Shown here: positions 41,828 to 52,218 of the stretch, in pieces
Layout: the number at the start of each line of letters is the position of its first letter
Position numbering within the stretch: the first letter of the stretch is position 1
DNA from: Micromonospora olivasterospora
GTDB taxonomy: Bacteria; Actinomycetota; Actinomycetes; Mycobacteriales; Micromonosporaceae
DNA length: 64,000 nucleotides
Assembly: GCF_007830265.1 (NCBI RefSeq)
Contig: NZ_VLKE01000001.1
Coordinates: 1 to 64,000, forward strand
Reading direction: 5' to 3'
The notes under the pieces: model-generated
The model's input: the letters and a program-made list of their open reading frames with translations, nothing else
Told to the model about the DNA's origin: nothing
Database searches by the model: none
Translations under genes and position numbers: made by a program

Positions 41828-44800
41828 CGATCGGCCTGCCATTCCTCGTCGACGATGTGCAGCCGCAGCTCGCTGAAGTAGCGCCGGCCGGCGCCGTCGG
41901 GCACCCACGCGTCCTGCGGCGTCGGCAGCATCTCGCTGACGACCAGCGACACCCCGTCGCCGCCGTCGCCGCGGGCCGCCCGGACCATGGCGCAGAACAT
42001 CGCCGCGTACGCGGGGCTGCTCAGGTCGACGAAGCAGGGCTTGGTCTCGGTGCCGAGCTTGACGTACACCTGCTCGGGCAGGCCCAGGTCGCGCCGCCAG
42101 CGCCGGACGGCGAGGAAGCGGTCCCGCTCGGCGGTGACGTCGGCCAGGCCGCACTCCGAAACCGTGGTACGCCAGGTCTGCCGCGCCACCACCAGCCGGT
42201 CCAGGGTGATCCGGGGCGTGTACGGGGCGGCGGCGACCAGCTTGAACCCGTCGACCGCGTGGGCGGCGAGCAGCCCGGAGAAGACCTCGGTCAGCGGCCA
42301 CCGCTGCCCGTCCCTGGCGGTGGCCACGAGCCGGCCGTCGGAGTCGTCGACGGTGACGTCGACGGTCGGCAGGACCCGGTCCGGGTCGGCGCCCGGCGCG
42401 GGCAGGAAGGCCAGCTGAAGGTCTGTCGGGCCGGTGAGCGACTCGGCGGTGCGGCTGGTACGCCGGGGCCAGTCGGCGGGGAACAGCAGCCGCACCCGCC
42501 GCTCGCCGAGGTCGTCGGCGAGCGCCGCGCGCAGCCGCTCGACGTCGGGGTGCGACGGGGTGAACACCTGGCAGTCGAACGAGGGCCAGCCGGCGTGCAG
42601 CTCGCCGAGCACGACGGTGTAGTCGCCGCGTGTCAGGGCGTCCACGTCGGGGGCGCAGATCTGCAGGTCCGGGCTGTGCAGCCGGCCGCCGCTCCAGTCC
42701 GTGGGGCCGGTCGGGAACGTCGCGGCGACCCGGTCGGCCAGCTCGGCGACCGGCAGCCGCACCTCGGTGGTGCCGGCGGGCAGGTCGGCCAGGCCGAACA
42801 GGCCCGCCCAGCGGGCGGCGAACTCGGCGGCGACGCCGTCGACGGGCCGCTCGCCGGTGCCCCAGAACATGCCCTGGGCGAGGAACCACAGGTCGGCCAG
42901 GGAGACCGGGCCGTCGCCGGCCTCGGCGCGCAGCTCGTCGTACAGCTCGCGGAAGGTGGCCCCGTACGCCTCCTCCAGCGCGCCGGCCAGCCACCGGGCG
43001 GCCCGCAGCAGCACGGCGAGGGGGCGGCCAGGTCGGCCAGCAGCGGGGCGCCGAAGACGATGTCGAGGTCGCGGCTGGTGTCCTCGTAGCAGAGGGTGCG
43101 GCCGGCGTACATCTGGCCCTCGCGGCGGCGGGGCGGCTGGCCGGTCAGCTCCGTGAAGGTCTCGTCGAGGCGGTCGAGCGCGGTCCGCAGCCGCTCCGGG
43201 TCGCCGGCCGCGGCGGCCACCTCGTCCCGGGCGGCGATCAGCCGGTCGAACCCGGCCCGGGCGGCCTGCCGGACGGGCTCGTCGGCGATGGCGGCGATCC
43301 GGGCCGCGAGCGCGTCCTCGGCGTCGGGGCTGACCGGCAGGGCCGCGTCCCAGGTGATCAGTTCCCGCTCGACCAGCCGGTCCAGCAGGGCGTACCCGTC
43401 CTCGGGCCGGCGCAGCCCGACGGCCGGGTCGGCGACCAGGTCCCGGGCGGGGCGGTGGCCGTCGGCGGCGGCGAGCAGGGCCGCCTCCACCGGGGTGAGC
43501 GTGACCGAGGGGCGGCCCGGCCGCAGCACGGACCGGTCCCGCAGGCTCAGGTGGGGCTGGAGCATCGGCGGCCACCACTGCCGCACGGCGAGGTCGGCAC
43601 CGATCCGGTCGGCGTACGCGGACAGCGCCCACGACTCGAACCACACCCAGCGTCGCCGGGTCAGCCCGGCGCCGGTGCGCACCCGGGCGGCCGCGGCCTG
43701 TTCCGGGTCGATGGTGACCCAGCAGCTCGGCCCGAAGAAGCCGACCGTCTCGTTCTTGCCGCAGTAGCGCTGCCAGTACTTGAGCAGGGCCCGCTCGCGG
43801 TCGCGGCGGCGCACGTTGCGGGGCGCGTCGGCGCCGCCGCGGGCCAGCCCGTCGAGGGCGAGCAGGGCGTTGCGGTTCTGCCAGGTGACGGCCTCGCGCA
43901 GCAGCGGGTCGGCCGCCAGGGCGGAGAGCCGGCCGGCGGCGGCGGTCACCGCCTCGACGAACTCCTTGTCGAACCGCTCGGCGCCCTCGCCGGTCGCGAG
44001 CAGCTCGTCGGCGGCCGCCGCGGCCTGCGGGGCGCTGAGCGCGGTGAGCCCGTCGGCCGGAAACCCGGTCCCACGCAGGATGGCATCACGCCACACCGAC
44101 CAGCCGGTGTCGCCCAGCGGGACCCGGTGCCCGCCCGCCACGGGAGTGTTGATCAAGAGGTTTGCGTCGGGGGAGTGTGCTTCCGCGACGTGAACCTCTT
44201 GATCGACGAAGGGGGGCGGCCCGCCGGGCGCCCCGGGCGCCAGGGCCGCGGCGAGGTCGGCGCGGATCGCGGCGGCCAGCTCGGGGAGCTGGTCGTGCAG
44301 GAAGAAGTGCCCGCCGTCGATCTCGTGCAGGGTGAAGCCCGCGGCGGTGTGCCGCTCCCAGGCCGCGCTCTGCGCGTGGCTGACCGCCCGGTCCTGCCGC
44401 CCGCTGAACGTCACGATCGGCAGCGGCAGCGGCTCGCCGGGGACGTACCGGTAGCTGTCGACCCGGCCGAAGTCGGCGCGCAGCAGTGGCAGCAGCAGTT
44501 CCACCAGCTCGGGGTGGTCCAGCACCTCGGCGGGCAGCCCGCCACCCTCGCCGAGCCGGCGCAGCAACTCGTCGTCGTCCACGGTGGACAGCCCGTCGAA
44601 GAGGCTGGTGTCGTCGACGTGGGGGGCGCGGGCGCCGCCGACGTACAGCCGCAACGGCAGCTGCTGCCCGAGCCGGCGCAGCTCGCGGACGACTTCGAAG
44701 CCGACGCGCCCGCCCATCGAGTGCCCGTAGATGGCGTACGGACGGTCGGCCCGCTCGGCGATCGCGGCGGCGACGTCGGCGACGGTGAAGTTCGGGTCCT

Positions 44801-44969
44801 CGCCGATCCGGTTCTCCCGGCCGGGCAGCTGCACCGGCAGCACCTCGACGTCGGCGCCGAGCTCCCGCTGCCAGCGCCGGAACACGCTCGCCCCGCCCCC
44901 GGCGTACGGAAGGCAGAACAACCGCGCCGGCGCCTCGGGGCACTTACCGGCGGAGACGAACCAGTTCAC
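41824..44969 (-). CDS. Type II thioesterase read in frame into a LanB-like protein, one frameshift
   Basis: The GTG start overlaps the upstream stop (GTGA) and has GAGAGG six bases upstream. Residues 1-245 are a type II thioesterase: LFCLPYAGGGASVFRRWQ, IYGHSMGGRVGF (Ser), FSGRQDRAVS (Asp), DGGHFFLHDQ (His). Such enzymes remove wrong acyl groups from carrier proteins. With no stop the frame runs through a palindromic repeat (PPPFVDQEVHVAEAHSPDAN) into a LanB-like protein beginning at HRVPLGDTGWSVWRDAIL. That part has KYWQRYCGKNETVGFFGP, GQMYAGRTLCYEDTSRDLDI and VKLGTETKPCFVDL, and also lacks an elimination domain. A one-base loss in a C run near 43,024 splits the LanB part. The LanB part could alternatively start at GTG 44,141 as its own gene. 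Its stop overlaps the next LanB start (ATGA). Confidence 0.8.
44149..44205. repeat. Palindromic repeat at the thioesterase/LanB junction
   Basis: The arms GATCAAGAGGTT (44,151-44,162) and AACCTCTTGATC (44,193-44,204) are exact inverted copies. The match extends to about 17 of 20 bases, with about 30 bases between the arms. From memory, text like this is dispersed in Micromonosporaceae genomes as a REP/MITE-like element; that is recall, not a search. Here it lies inside an open frame. Confidence 0.65.
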
Positions 44970-47900
44970 CGCAGACCTCTCTGGTGGGGGTCGATCCAGT
45001 ACCGCTGGCGCTGGAACGGGTAGGTGGGCAGCCCGGCGCGCCGGAAGCCGCCCTCGGGGTGCAGGGCCGTCCAGTCGACGTCCCGGCCGGCCACCCAGTC
45101 GGCGGCCAGGTCCCGCAGCTCGCCGGGCGGGCCGGCGATCCGCTCGCCGCCGTCCAGCAGGGCGTCCAGCCCCGCCAGGGCCTCGGCGAGGTCGCCGGCG
45201 ACGACGGCCGCCCGGCACCCGAACGCCCGGCGGCCGAGCGCGAGGGTGGCGGCCACCCCGGCCAGCGCCGGTGCGGCACCCGCCAGGTGCCGGCGCAGCC
45301 GGGCCAGCGCCGCCCGCAGCGCCGCCGGGGTACGCGCCGACACCGGCAGCAGGTGGGCCGCGGCGTCCGGGGCGTCGACCGGCTCCGCCGGGGGCGGCTG
45401 CTCGACCACCACGTGCGCGTTCGTCCCGCCGAGCCCGAACGAGCTGACCCCGGCCACCCGTCGGCCGCCCTCGGGCCAGTTTCGGGCCTTCGTCGGCACG
45501 TAGAACGGGCCGGCGTCGAGGTCGATCTCCGGGTGCGGCCGGGTGAAGTGCAGGTTGGGCGGGATGACCCCGTGTTGGACGGCGAGCACCGCCTTGATCA
45601 GGCCGGCGATTCCGGCGGCGGCGTCGAGGTGGCCGATGTTGGTCTTCACCGATCCCAGCGCGCAGGACTCGGCGGGCGCGGCGCCCTCGTACACCTCGTG
45701 CAGGGCCGCGACCTCCAGGGCGTCGCCGAGCGGGGTGCCGCTGCCGTGCGCCTCGATGAACCGGACCTCGCCGGGGTCCACCTCCGCGGCGGCGAGCGCG
45801 TTGGCCACGGCGGCGGCCTGCCCGGCCGGCCCGGGCACCGCGAAGCCGGCCCGGTCCGCGCCGTCGTTGGTGACCGCCCAGCCGGGCAGGATCGCGTAGA
45901 TCCGGTCCCCGTCGGCCTGCGCGTCGGCGAGCCGGCGCAGCGCCACCACGCCGACGCCGGAGCCGAAGCCGGAGCCGCTGGCGGCCTCGTCGAACGCGCG
46001 GCACCGCCCGTCCGGGGAGGCCATCCCGCCGGGGGTGTGCCGGTACCGGGGCCAGGTCACGTTGACCCCGCCGGCCAGGGCGATGTCGCACTGGTAGTCG
46101 GCCAGGCTCTGCGCGGCGACGCAGACGGCGGCCAGGGAACTGGAGCAGGCGCTCTGCACGGACATGGCCGGGCCGGTGAGCCCGAGCCGGTACGCGACCT
46201 GGCCGGGCAGGTGGTCGGTGGCCTGCCGGCCGACCAGCCGGGCCTCCCAGTCGTCCGGGTCGACGTCGCCGACCACGGCGGGGTTGTCCATGAGGTGGAA
46301 CAGGAAGTACCGGTTGGCGGAGGCCGCCGCGTAGACGCCGACCAGCCCGGGGAACCGGGACGGGTCGTGCCCCGCGTCCTCCAGGGCCTCCCACGCGGTC
46401 TCCAGGAACAGCCGGTGCTGCGGGTCGGTGCGGGCCGCCTCCTGCTCGCCGAAGGCGAAGAACTCGGCGTCGAAGCCGGCCACGTCGTCGAGCCGGCCGG
46501 CGGCGCGGACGTGCCGGGGGTCGGCGAGCAGCCGGGGACCGACGCCCAGGGCAACCAGTTCCTCGGGGGTGTGGTCGTGGATCGAGTCCACGCCGGCCAG
46601 CAGGTTCCACCAGAACGTGGCCACGTCCGGCGCGCCGGGGAAGCGGCCGGCGACGCCGACCACGGCGATCTCGTCGCCGGTGTACCCGCGCGCGGCGGTG
46701 GCGGGGCGACCGGGCCGGGGCGACCGGGGCGCGGTTGGCCCCCGGCGGGCGTCGACCAGGCGGGCCTGCGCGGCGACCGTGGGTTCTCGAACAGCCGCAC
46801 CATCGGCAGCCGCACGCCGAACCGGTCGGCGAGCCGCTGCTGGACCACGCCGAGCAGCAGCGACTGCCCGCCGACGTCGAAGAAGCTGGCGGTGCGGGGC
46901 ACGGCCGGGCGGCCCAGCACGGCGCACCAGATGTCGTGGACGGCCCGCTCCGTCGCGGTGGCCGGCTCCTCCCCCGCCGGGACGTCGGCGCCCGGGTCGG
47001 GCAGCGCCCGCTCGTCGATCTTGCCGGTGACGGTCAGCGGGAACTCGTCGACCACCACGACGGCCCGGGGCAGGGCGTACTCCGGCAGCCGCCGGGCGAG
47101 GGCCGCGCGCAGGGCCGCCGGGTCGAGCGCCCCGCCGGCCGGCCGGGCGTACGCCAGCAGCTCGCCGTCGCGGGCGATGGCGCGTACGTTGCCGACGCCG
47201 GGCTGCGCGGCGAGGACGGCTTCGATCTCGGTCAGCTCGACCCGGAACCCGCGCACCTTGACCTGGCGGTCCAGCCGGCCGAGGCAGACCAGCTCGCCGC
47301 CGGGCAGCCGTGCCCCGAGGTCCCCGGTCCGGTACGACCAGACCCCGTCGGCCTCCCGGGTGAACCGGTCGTCGGCCCGGTCCAGGTAGCCGGGGGCGAC
47401 GTGCCGGCCGCGGACCACGATCTCGTCGGTGTCCGGGGCGAGGTCCACTTCGTACCCGGGCAGCGCGGCGCCGATCGGCAGCGGGCCGGTGGCGGCCGGG
47501 TCGGCGTCGGCCAGCGGCAGCGCGTACCGGGCGGCGAACGTCATCTCGGTGGCGCCGTAGCCGTTGACCAGCACGCAGTCGGGGGCGAACCGGCCGCGGC
47601 CCCGCGCGGCGTCGGCGGCCGTGGCCTGCTCGCCGCCGAGCAGTACCGCCCGGACGGTGTCCAGTCGCGACTCGCCGAGGGCGTCGAGCAGGAACCGGTA
47701 GACGGTCGGGGTGGAGTGGTAGACGGTGACCCGGTGCCGGACCAGCAGGTCGAGGGCCTGGGCGAGCCCGTGCCGGCGCAGGTCGACCGGGATGGCGGCG
47801 GCGCCGGTGAGCAGGGCCGGGTACAGGTCGGGGATGGCGGCGTCGAAGCTGAACGAGGCGAGCAGGCTGAGCCGGTCGTCCGGACCGATGGCCAGGGTGG

Positions 47901-48438
47901 CGATCTGGTTGTCGACGACGTGCGCCAGGTTGCGGTGGGTCTGCCCGACGGCCTTCGGCACGCCGGTCGAGCCGGAGGTGAACAGCACGTACGCCAGCGC
48001 GTCCGGGTCGACCGGGACGGGGCGCAGCGGCGCCGGGGGCACCTGGTCGAGCGCGACTACCCCGGTCCCGGGCCGGTCGGTCGTCAACCGGGCGGCCAGT
48101 TCGTGGTGTTCCGGCGCGACCAGCACGGTCCGCACGTCGGCGGCGGCGACCATGTGGCGCAGCCGGTCGACCGGGAAACCGGGGTCCAGCGGCACGTACG
48201 CGCAGCCGGCGGCGAGGGTGCCGAGGATCGCCGCGACGGTCGGCGCGCCGTGCGGCGTCAGCAGGGCGACCCGGTCCCCGGGGCGGACGCCGGCGGCGGC
48301 GAGCAGGGCGGCGTGTCCGCCGGCGGCGGCGGCGAGTTGCGGGTAGCCGACCGCGGGGCCCGCGCCGAGCAGGGCCGGTCGGTGCGGAATCGTGGCCGCC
48401 AGGTCGGCGAACCGATGGATGATCGTGTATGTTGCCAT
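44966..48438 (-). CDS. A-T-KS loading protein (NRPS/PKS), one frameshift
   Basis: First gene of the biosynthetic operon, about 1157 residues from ATG 48,438; a GTG at 48,462 in the same frame is an alternative, and neither has a strong ribosome site. Adenylation domain: 1-500, with FTSGSTGVPKAV, NGYGATEMTFAA and YRTGDL. Carrier: about 520-590, FFDVGGQSLLLG. A one-base loss near 46,788 shifts the frame. A ketosynthase follows: VQSACSSSLAAV (active Cys), EAHGSGTPLGD and TNIGHLDAAAG. The KS is followed by a long linker ending in GLPTYPFQRQRYWIDP and no AT, as in trans-AT-type KS modules. Specificity residues read D,A,P,H,L,G,G,F,A, a code I do not recognise. It probably activates a starter amino acid and passes it to a KS for elongation. 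Confidence 0.85.
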
Positions 48439-48462
48439 GTCAGCGGATGGAATGCGCCACAC

Positions 48463-48771
48463 CGCCGGCGGACACGCGACATCCGTGAAGTGTGCTCACG
48501 ATCCCCCCCAGGATTTCACAATGGATGCAGCATAGGGCTGGATGCCTGGGTGGGAAGATCATCGATCGGGAGTCGGGCCGAAGAGCCGAGCGGCCCCTCC
48601 GACGTCGGACGGCCAAAATCGTCCGATCATCCCCCTAGCGCGTTGAGGAGTTTCCACATAGGGCACTACCCTAAAGTAAGTTTTCCGGTAGAACTGCCCA
48701 TCGGCCGGGGTTTTTCCTATGTGGCTGGTACTCAACGGCAGCTCAGGTAGGACATCGTCCCGGCGGGCGCG
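48463..48771. other. Leader/intergenic region upstream of the NRPS/PKS operon
   Basis: About 300 bp between the operon start and the DUF2267 stop. It holds the candidate promoter element above. Downstream of that on the minus strand are two tiny overlapping ORFs, MWKLLNALGG (ATG at about 48,659) and MIGRFWPSDVGGAARLFGPT (continuing PDR), with their stop and start sharing ATGA. GC-rich inverted text follows (GGGCCG and CGGCCC). I see no recognisable gene. Confidence 0.4.
48664..48684 (-). promoter_or_regulatory. Candidate promoter element of the NRPS/PKS operon
   Basis: The minus strand reads AACTTACTTTAGGGTAGTG, an AT-rich island in GC-rich DNA about 230 bp before the operon's first start codon. 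It resembles elements at 56,460, 59,423 and 60,757 (AA.TT.CTTTA and a downstream GGTAG). A -10-like TAGTGC is included. Assignment is by eye only. Confidence 0.4.
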
Positions 48772-49173
48772 TCACACATCGTACGGTGCCGGCGGCTGCC
48801 TCCCGACAGTGCCGGTGCCGCCTCGCGGCACCCGTGCCACCAGCCGCCGGAACTCCTGCACGGTGACGGCCTCGCGGAGGGTCGCGAACACCGCCTCCGT
48901 CCCGGCCCGGGCGGTCCCCGCGTCGACCCCCGCCCGCGACCCGACCCGCGCCAGGAAGTCGTCGTCGGCGACGCCGGCCGGGCCGGCGGGCTCCGCCGGG
49001 TCGACCAGGTAGCCGCCGACGCGCTCGGGCAGCGGCCGGCTGTCCTCTCCCGACGGCTCGCCGTCGACCCGCTCGGCCATCGTCCGCAGCACGGCCCCGG
49101 TCACCGCCGCGGCCTGCGCCGCCGGGATGCCGGCCCGCCGGGACACGGCGTCGACGAAGCGGGGAAACAGCAC
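48772..49173 (-). CDS. DUF2267 family protein
   Basis: About 133 residues. I chose the GTG at 49,173 (MLFPRFVDAVSRRAGIPAAQ) because GGAGGATGG lies just upstream; a longer start at 49,194 is possible. Two similar helical halves follow the DUF2267 pattern: F..V..RAGI...A...T.AVL.TMAERV and DDDFLARVGSRAGVDAGTA, then VFATLREAVTVQEF. Function of the family is unknown. The product is small, acidic and probably cytosolic. It ends about 330 bp before the NRPS operon on the same strand, and its upstream neighbour is the six-gene operon's last gene on the same strand, whose stop lies about 90 bp away. Confidence 0.75.
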   Translation of the reverse strand: MLFPRFVDAVSRRAGIPAAQAAAVTGAVLRTMAERVDGEPSGEDSRPLPERVGGYLVDPAEPAGPAGVADDDFLARVGSRAGVDAGTARAGTEAVFATLREAVTVQEFRRLVARVPRGGTGTVGRQPPAPYDV

Positions 49174-49264
49174 CCCATCCTCCCGTCCTCGCACCGGCCC
49201 GGCGCTTACCCCGCCCCGCCACCCACAAACGGCCCCATTGAACCGGGCCGAGGGCGGCGGCCGC

Positions 49265-50659
49265 TCAGAGCGCCGGGCCGACCTCGGAGACGGCGAAGTC
49301 CGCGACCCGCAGCGGCGGCATCGCCATCCGGGTGAAGTAGTCCCCCCACTCCCGGGGCAGCGTGCGCTCGGTCGCCCCCACCTCCACCACCCGGTCGAGC
49401 AGCGCGACAGGGCTCTCGTTGAACCGGAAGTCGGGCAGCTCGCCCACCACCTCCCCCCGCTCCACGAGGTACACGCCGTCGCGGGTGAGGCCGGTCAGCA
49501 GGAGGGTCCGGGGGTCGACGTCGCGCAGGTACCACAGGCAGGTCACCAGCAGCCCCCGTTCGGTGCCGGCGACCATCTCGGCCAGCGAGCGCCCACCCGG
49601 CGGCCCCTCCAGGACCAGGTTGTCGACCTGCGGCGTCAGCGGCTCACCGGCCTCCCGGGCGGAGTGGCGGGTGTGCACCAGCGCCCGCAGCTCGCCGTCG
49701 ACGATCCACCGGGTCGCGGCCAGCGACAGCCCGTTGTCGAAGACGCTGCCGGCCGCACCGGAGGCGCGGGCCACGACGAAGGGCACGCAGGCCAGCCCCG
49801 GCTCCGCCGGGTCGCTGCGGAGGGTCAGCGGCGCGGCGGCGAGCCGCTGCCCGACCCGGGTGCCACCGCCGGGCGCGCTGAAGACCGTCCGCCCGTCGGC
49901 GGCGTCCGCCGCACCGGCGTTGAGATACAGGTGCAGCATCAGGTCGGCCACGCAGGCCGGCGGGAGCAGCACCTCGTACCGGCCGGGGGGCAACGGGAGG
50001 CGGCGGCGCGCCGTACCCAGCCGCCCGGCGAGGCCCGCGGCCAGCCCCGGCAGGTCGACGCCCGACAGGTCCTCCCCGGCGGTGCCCGCCCACGCCGAGG
50101 CGCGGCCGTCGGCGTCGCGGACGGTGAGGTCGAGCACCGACGTCGGCTGGACGTGGCGCAGCCGCAGCCCGGTGGACGAGGCCAGCCAGGTGGTGGTCGT
50201 CTGCTGCTCGGCGTACCCGTAGAGGGCGTGCCCCCCGTCGGCCCGGGACCGGCGGAAGACCGCGCCGAGGTCGGTGGCGAAGCCGCGCAGCCGGTCCACC
50301 GGCGCGTCGGGCGGCGGATCGTTCCAGGACGGCGGCGGCGGTCCCGCCGGGGCGATCAGCGGCTCGGCGTCCGGCGCCGGCTCGTTGCGCCGGGCGGTCC
50401 GCGCCGCCTGGGCCACCAGCTCGGCCAACTCGTCGTCGTCGGGCGCGCCGCCGTGGCCGACCACCGCCGCGGCCGCCCCCGCGGCGCCGCCGGCCAGGGC
50501 CACCACCGTCAGGCGGCGGTGCCGGGTCGCACCGGAGGTGGTCAGGGCGTTGCCGGCCCAGCGCAGGTGCGCCGCCGCCGTCTCGTCGACGATCGCCAGC
50601 ACGTCGTCGGCGTCCCGGGCGTGGGCCAGGACCCGCTCCGCCAGCTCCGCCCCGCTCAT
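49265..50659 (-). CDS. TldD/PmbA-family metalloprotease subunit (TldE/PmbA-like)
   Basis: 464 residues from an ATG that overlaps the tldD stop (ATGA), with a GGAGGGG ribosome site. The sequence follows the PmbA pattern: ALTTSGATRHRRLTVVALAG near the N-terminus, GRYEVLLPPACVADLMLHLY in the middle, and LLLTGLTRDGVYLVERGEVV, LPDFRFNESPVALLDRV near the end. It lacks HExxxH, as expected for the non-catalytic partner. Known: TldD/TldE heterodimers degrade unfolded peptides and remove leaders in microcin B17-type pathways. Last gene of the six-gene operon. Confidence 0.88.
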   Translation of the reverse strand: MSGAELAERVLAHARDADDVLAIVDETAAAHLRWAGNALTTSGATRHRRLTVVALAGGAAGAAAAVVGHGGAPDDDELAELVAQAARTARRNEPAPDAEPLIAPAGPPPPSWNDPPPDAPVDRLRGFATDLGAVFRRSRADGGHALYGYAEQQTTTTWLASSTGLRLRHVQPTSVLDLTVRDADGRASAWAGTAGEDLSGVDLPGLAAGLAGRLGTARRRLPLPPGRYEVLLPPACVADLMLHLYLNAGAADAADGRTVFSAPGGGTRVGQRLAAAPLTLRSDPAEPGLACVPFVVARASGAAGSVFDNGLSLAATRWIVDGELRALVHTRHSAREAGEPLTPQVDNLVLEGPPGGRSLAEMVAGTERGLLVTCLWYLRDVDPRTLLLTGLTRDGVYLVERGEVVGELPDFRFNESPVALLDRVVEVGATERTLPREWGDYFTRMAMPPLRVADFAVSEVGPAL

Positions 50660-52218
50660 CGCGGCCCCTCCCCGCCGGTGTCGATCACGCGGACGCCCCG
50701 GAACACCGCCGCCGGGCTGCCGTGGCTGGCCGCCGCCGCCTGCACCGGCTGGCCCTTGCCGCACAGGTCCGCGCCGAAGCAGTGGTAGGTGCCGGGGCCG
50801 CCGAGCGCCACCAGCGAGCCCCAGAACTCCGTCGTCTCCGCCTGGTACGCCACCCCGGCGAGCTGCCCGACGAGCCGGCCGTGCCGGATGCGGTGGGCGC
50901 GCTGGGGGGTGAACTGGAACCGCCGCCGGCGGGTGTCGATCGACCAGCTGTCGGAGCCGACGAGGAGGATGCCGTCCGCCACCCCGGCGACCAGCGCGTC
51001 GGTGTCCGGCCCGTCCCGCGCCGGCGCCAGCGAGACGTTCGGCAGTCGGGAGATCGGCACGTGGGTGGCCGACTCCGCGTACGCGCACCCGGTGGAGCGG
51101 CCGGCGCCGAGCCGCAGCGCGGTGTGCCGGTCGGTCTGCAGGCCGGTGAGCACCCCGTCGCGCACCAGCGGCCACGATCCGGCGGCCACGCCCTCGTCGT
51201 CGTACCCGACCGTGGCCAGCCCGTGCGGGTCGACCCGGTCGGCGGTGACGGTCATCAGCTCCGAGCCGTAGCGCAGCGAGCCGACGTCGGCGGGGGTGAC
51301 GAACGTGCCGCCGGCGTACGACATCTCGTGGCCGAGCGCCCGGTCGGCCTCGGTGGCGTGCCCGACCGACTCGTGGATCGTCAGCCACAGGTGCGACGGT
51401 GCCATGACGAGGTCGTACCGGCCGGGACGCACCGGCCGGGCGCGCAGCTTACCGGCGAGGTGTTCGGGCAGCTCGGCCAGCTCCGCCGACCAGTCCCAGC
51501 CGTCGCCGTCGGCCAGGTACTCCCAGCCGCGGGCCGTGGGCGGCCCGAGGGTACGCAGGGTGGCGGTGCCGCCGTCGGACCCGACGCCCACGGCGAGCAG
51601 CTGTGGGTGGACGCGGACCCGCTGCTGCACCACGCTCGTCCCGGCCGTGTCGGCGTAGTACGTGCTCTCCCGCACCGCGGTCAGCTTCGCCAGCACGTGG
51701 GCGACGACCGGCGCGGCGAGCAGCCCCCGGCTCCACCCGGCCAGCAGCGCCGCCGCGTCCCGCTCCGGCACGCCGAACGGGTCGGTCCGGCACGGCGAGG
51801 ACCAGTGGCGGTCGGCGTACACCGGCTCGTCGGCCAGCTCGACCGGCTCGGCGCCCGCCGCCCGGCAGACCCGGGCGAGCGCCACCGCCCCCTCGGCCGC
51901 CCCGGCGGCCGCGGCGGGGGTGACCTCGGGAACCGCCGCGAAGCCGCGGGCCCCGCCGTGCAGCACCCCGACGCTGAGGCCCAGCTCCGTGGCGTCGTGG
52001 CTGCCGCGCAGCCGGCCGTCGTGGAGCAGCAGGCGGCGGGCCCGGGTGCGGGCGACCCGCACCGCCGCGTGGCCCGCGCCGAGCCGGCGGGCCCGGTCCA
52101 GGGCGGCCCCGGCCACCTCGGCCAGCGGCAGGGCCAGGAACGCGGGGTCGACGGCGGGCCCGGCAGCCGCGTCGGCGGTGCCGGGGCGGCCCGCGGCGCG
52201 GACGCGCGTGCCGGTCAC
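50656..52218 (-). CDS. tldD: TldD-family metalloprotease catalytic subunit
   Basis: About 520 residues from a GTG overlapping the preceding stop (GTGA). The zinc motif is LTIHESVGHATEADRALG (HExxxH), followed by FVTPADVGSLRYGSELMTVT and TVGYDDEGVAAGSWPLVRDG. The C-terminus has a Cys-containing DLCGKGQPVQAAAASHG stretch typical of TldD. The N-terminus (VRVARTRARRLLLHDGRL) also fits. With the neighbouring PmbA/TldE-like gene it should form the usual peptidase heterodimer in the cytosol. In this setting it may cut a peptide scaffold or precursor, but no precursor gene was found. Confidence 0.9.
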   Translation of the reverse strand: MTGTRVRAAGRPGTADAAAGPAVDPAFLALPLAEVAGAALDRARRLGAGHAAVRVARTRARRLLLHDGRLRGSHDATELGLSVGVLHGGARGFAAVPEVTPAAAAGAAEGAVALARVCRAAGAEPVELADEPVYADRHWSSPCRTDPFGVPERDAAALLAGWSRGLLAAPVVAHVLAKLTAVRESTYYADTAGTSVVQQRVRVHPQLLAVGVGSDGGTATLRTLGPPTARGWEYLADGDGWDWSAELAELPEHLAGKLRARPVRPGRYDLVMAPSHLWLTIHESVGHATEADRALGHEMSYAGGTFVTPADVGSLRYGSELMTVTADRVDPHGLATVGYDDEGVAAGSWPLVRDGVLTGLQTDRHTALRLGAGRSTGCAYAESATHVPISRLPNVSLAPARDGPDTDALVAGVADGILLVGSDSWSIDTRRRRFQFTPQRAHRIRHGRLVGQLAGVAYQAETTEFWGSLVALGGPGTYHCFGADLCGKGQPVQAAAASHGSPAAVFRGVRVIDTGGEGPR

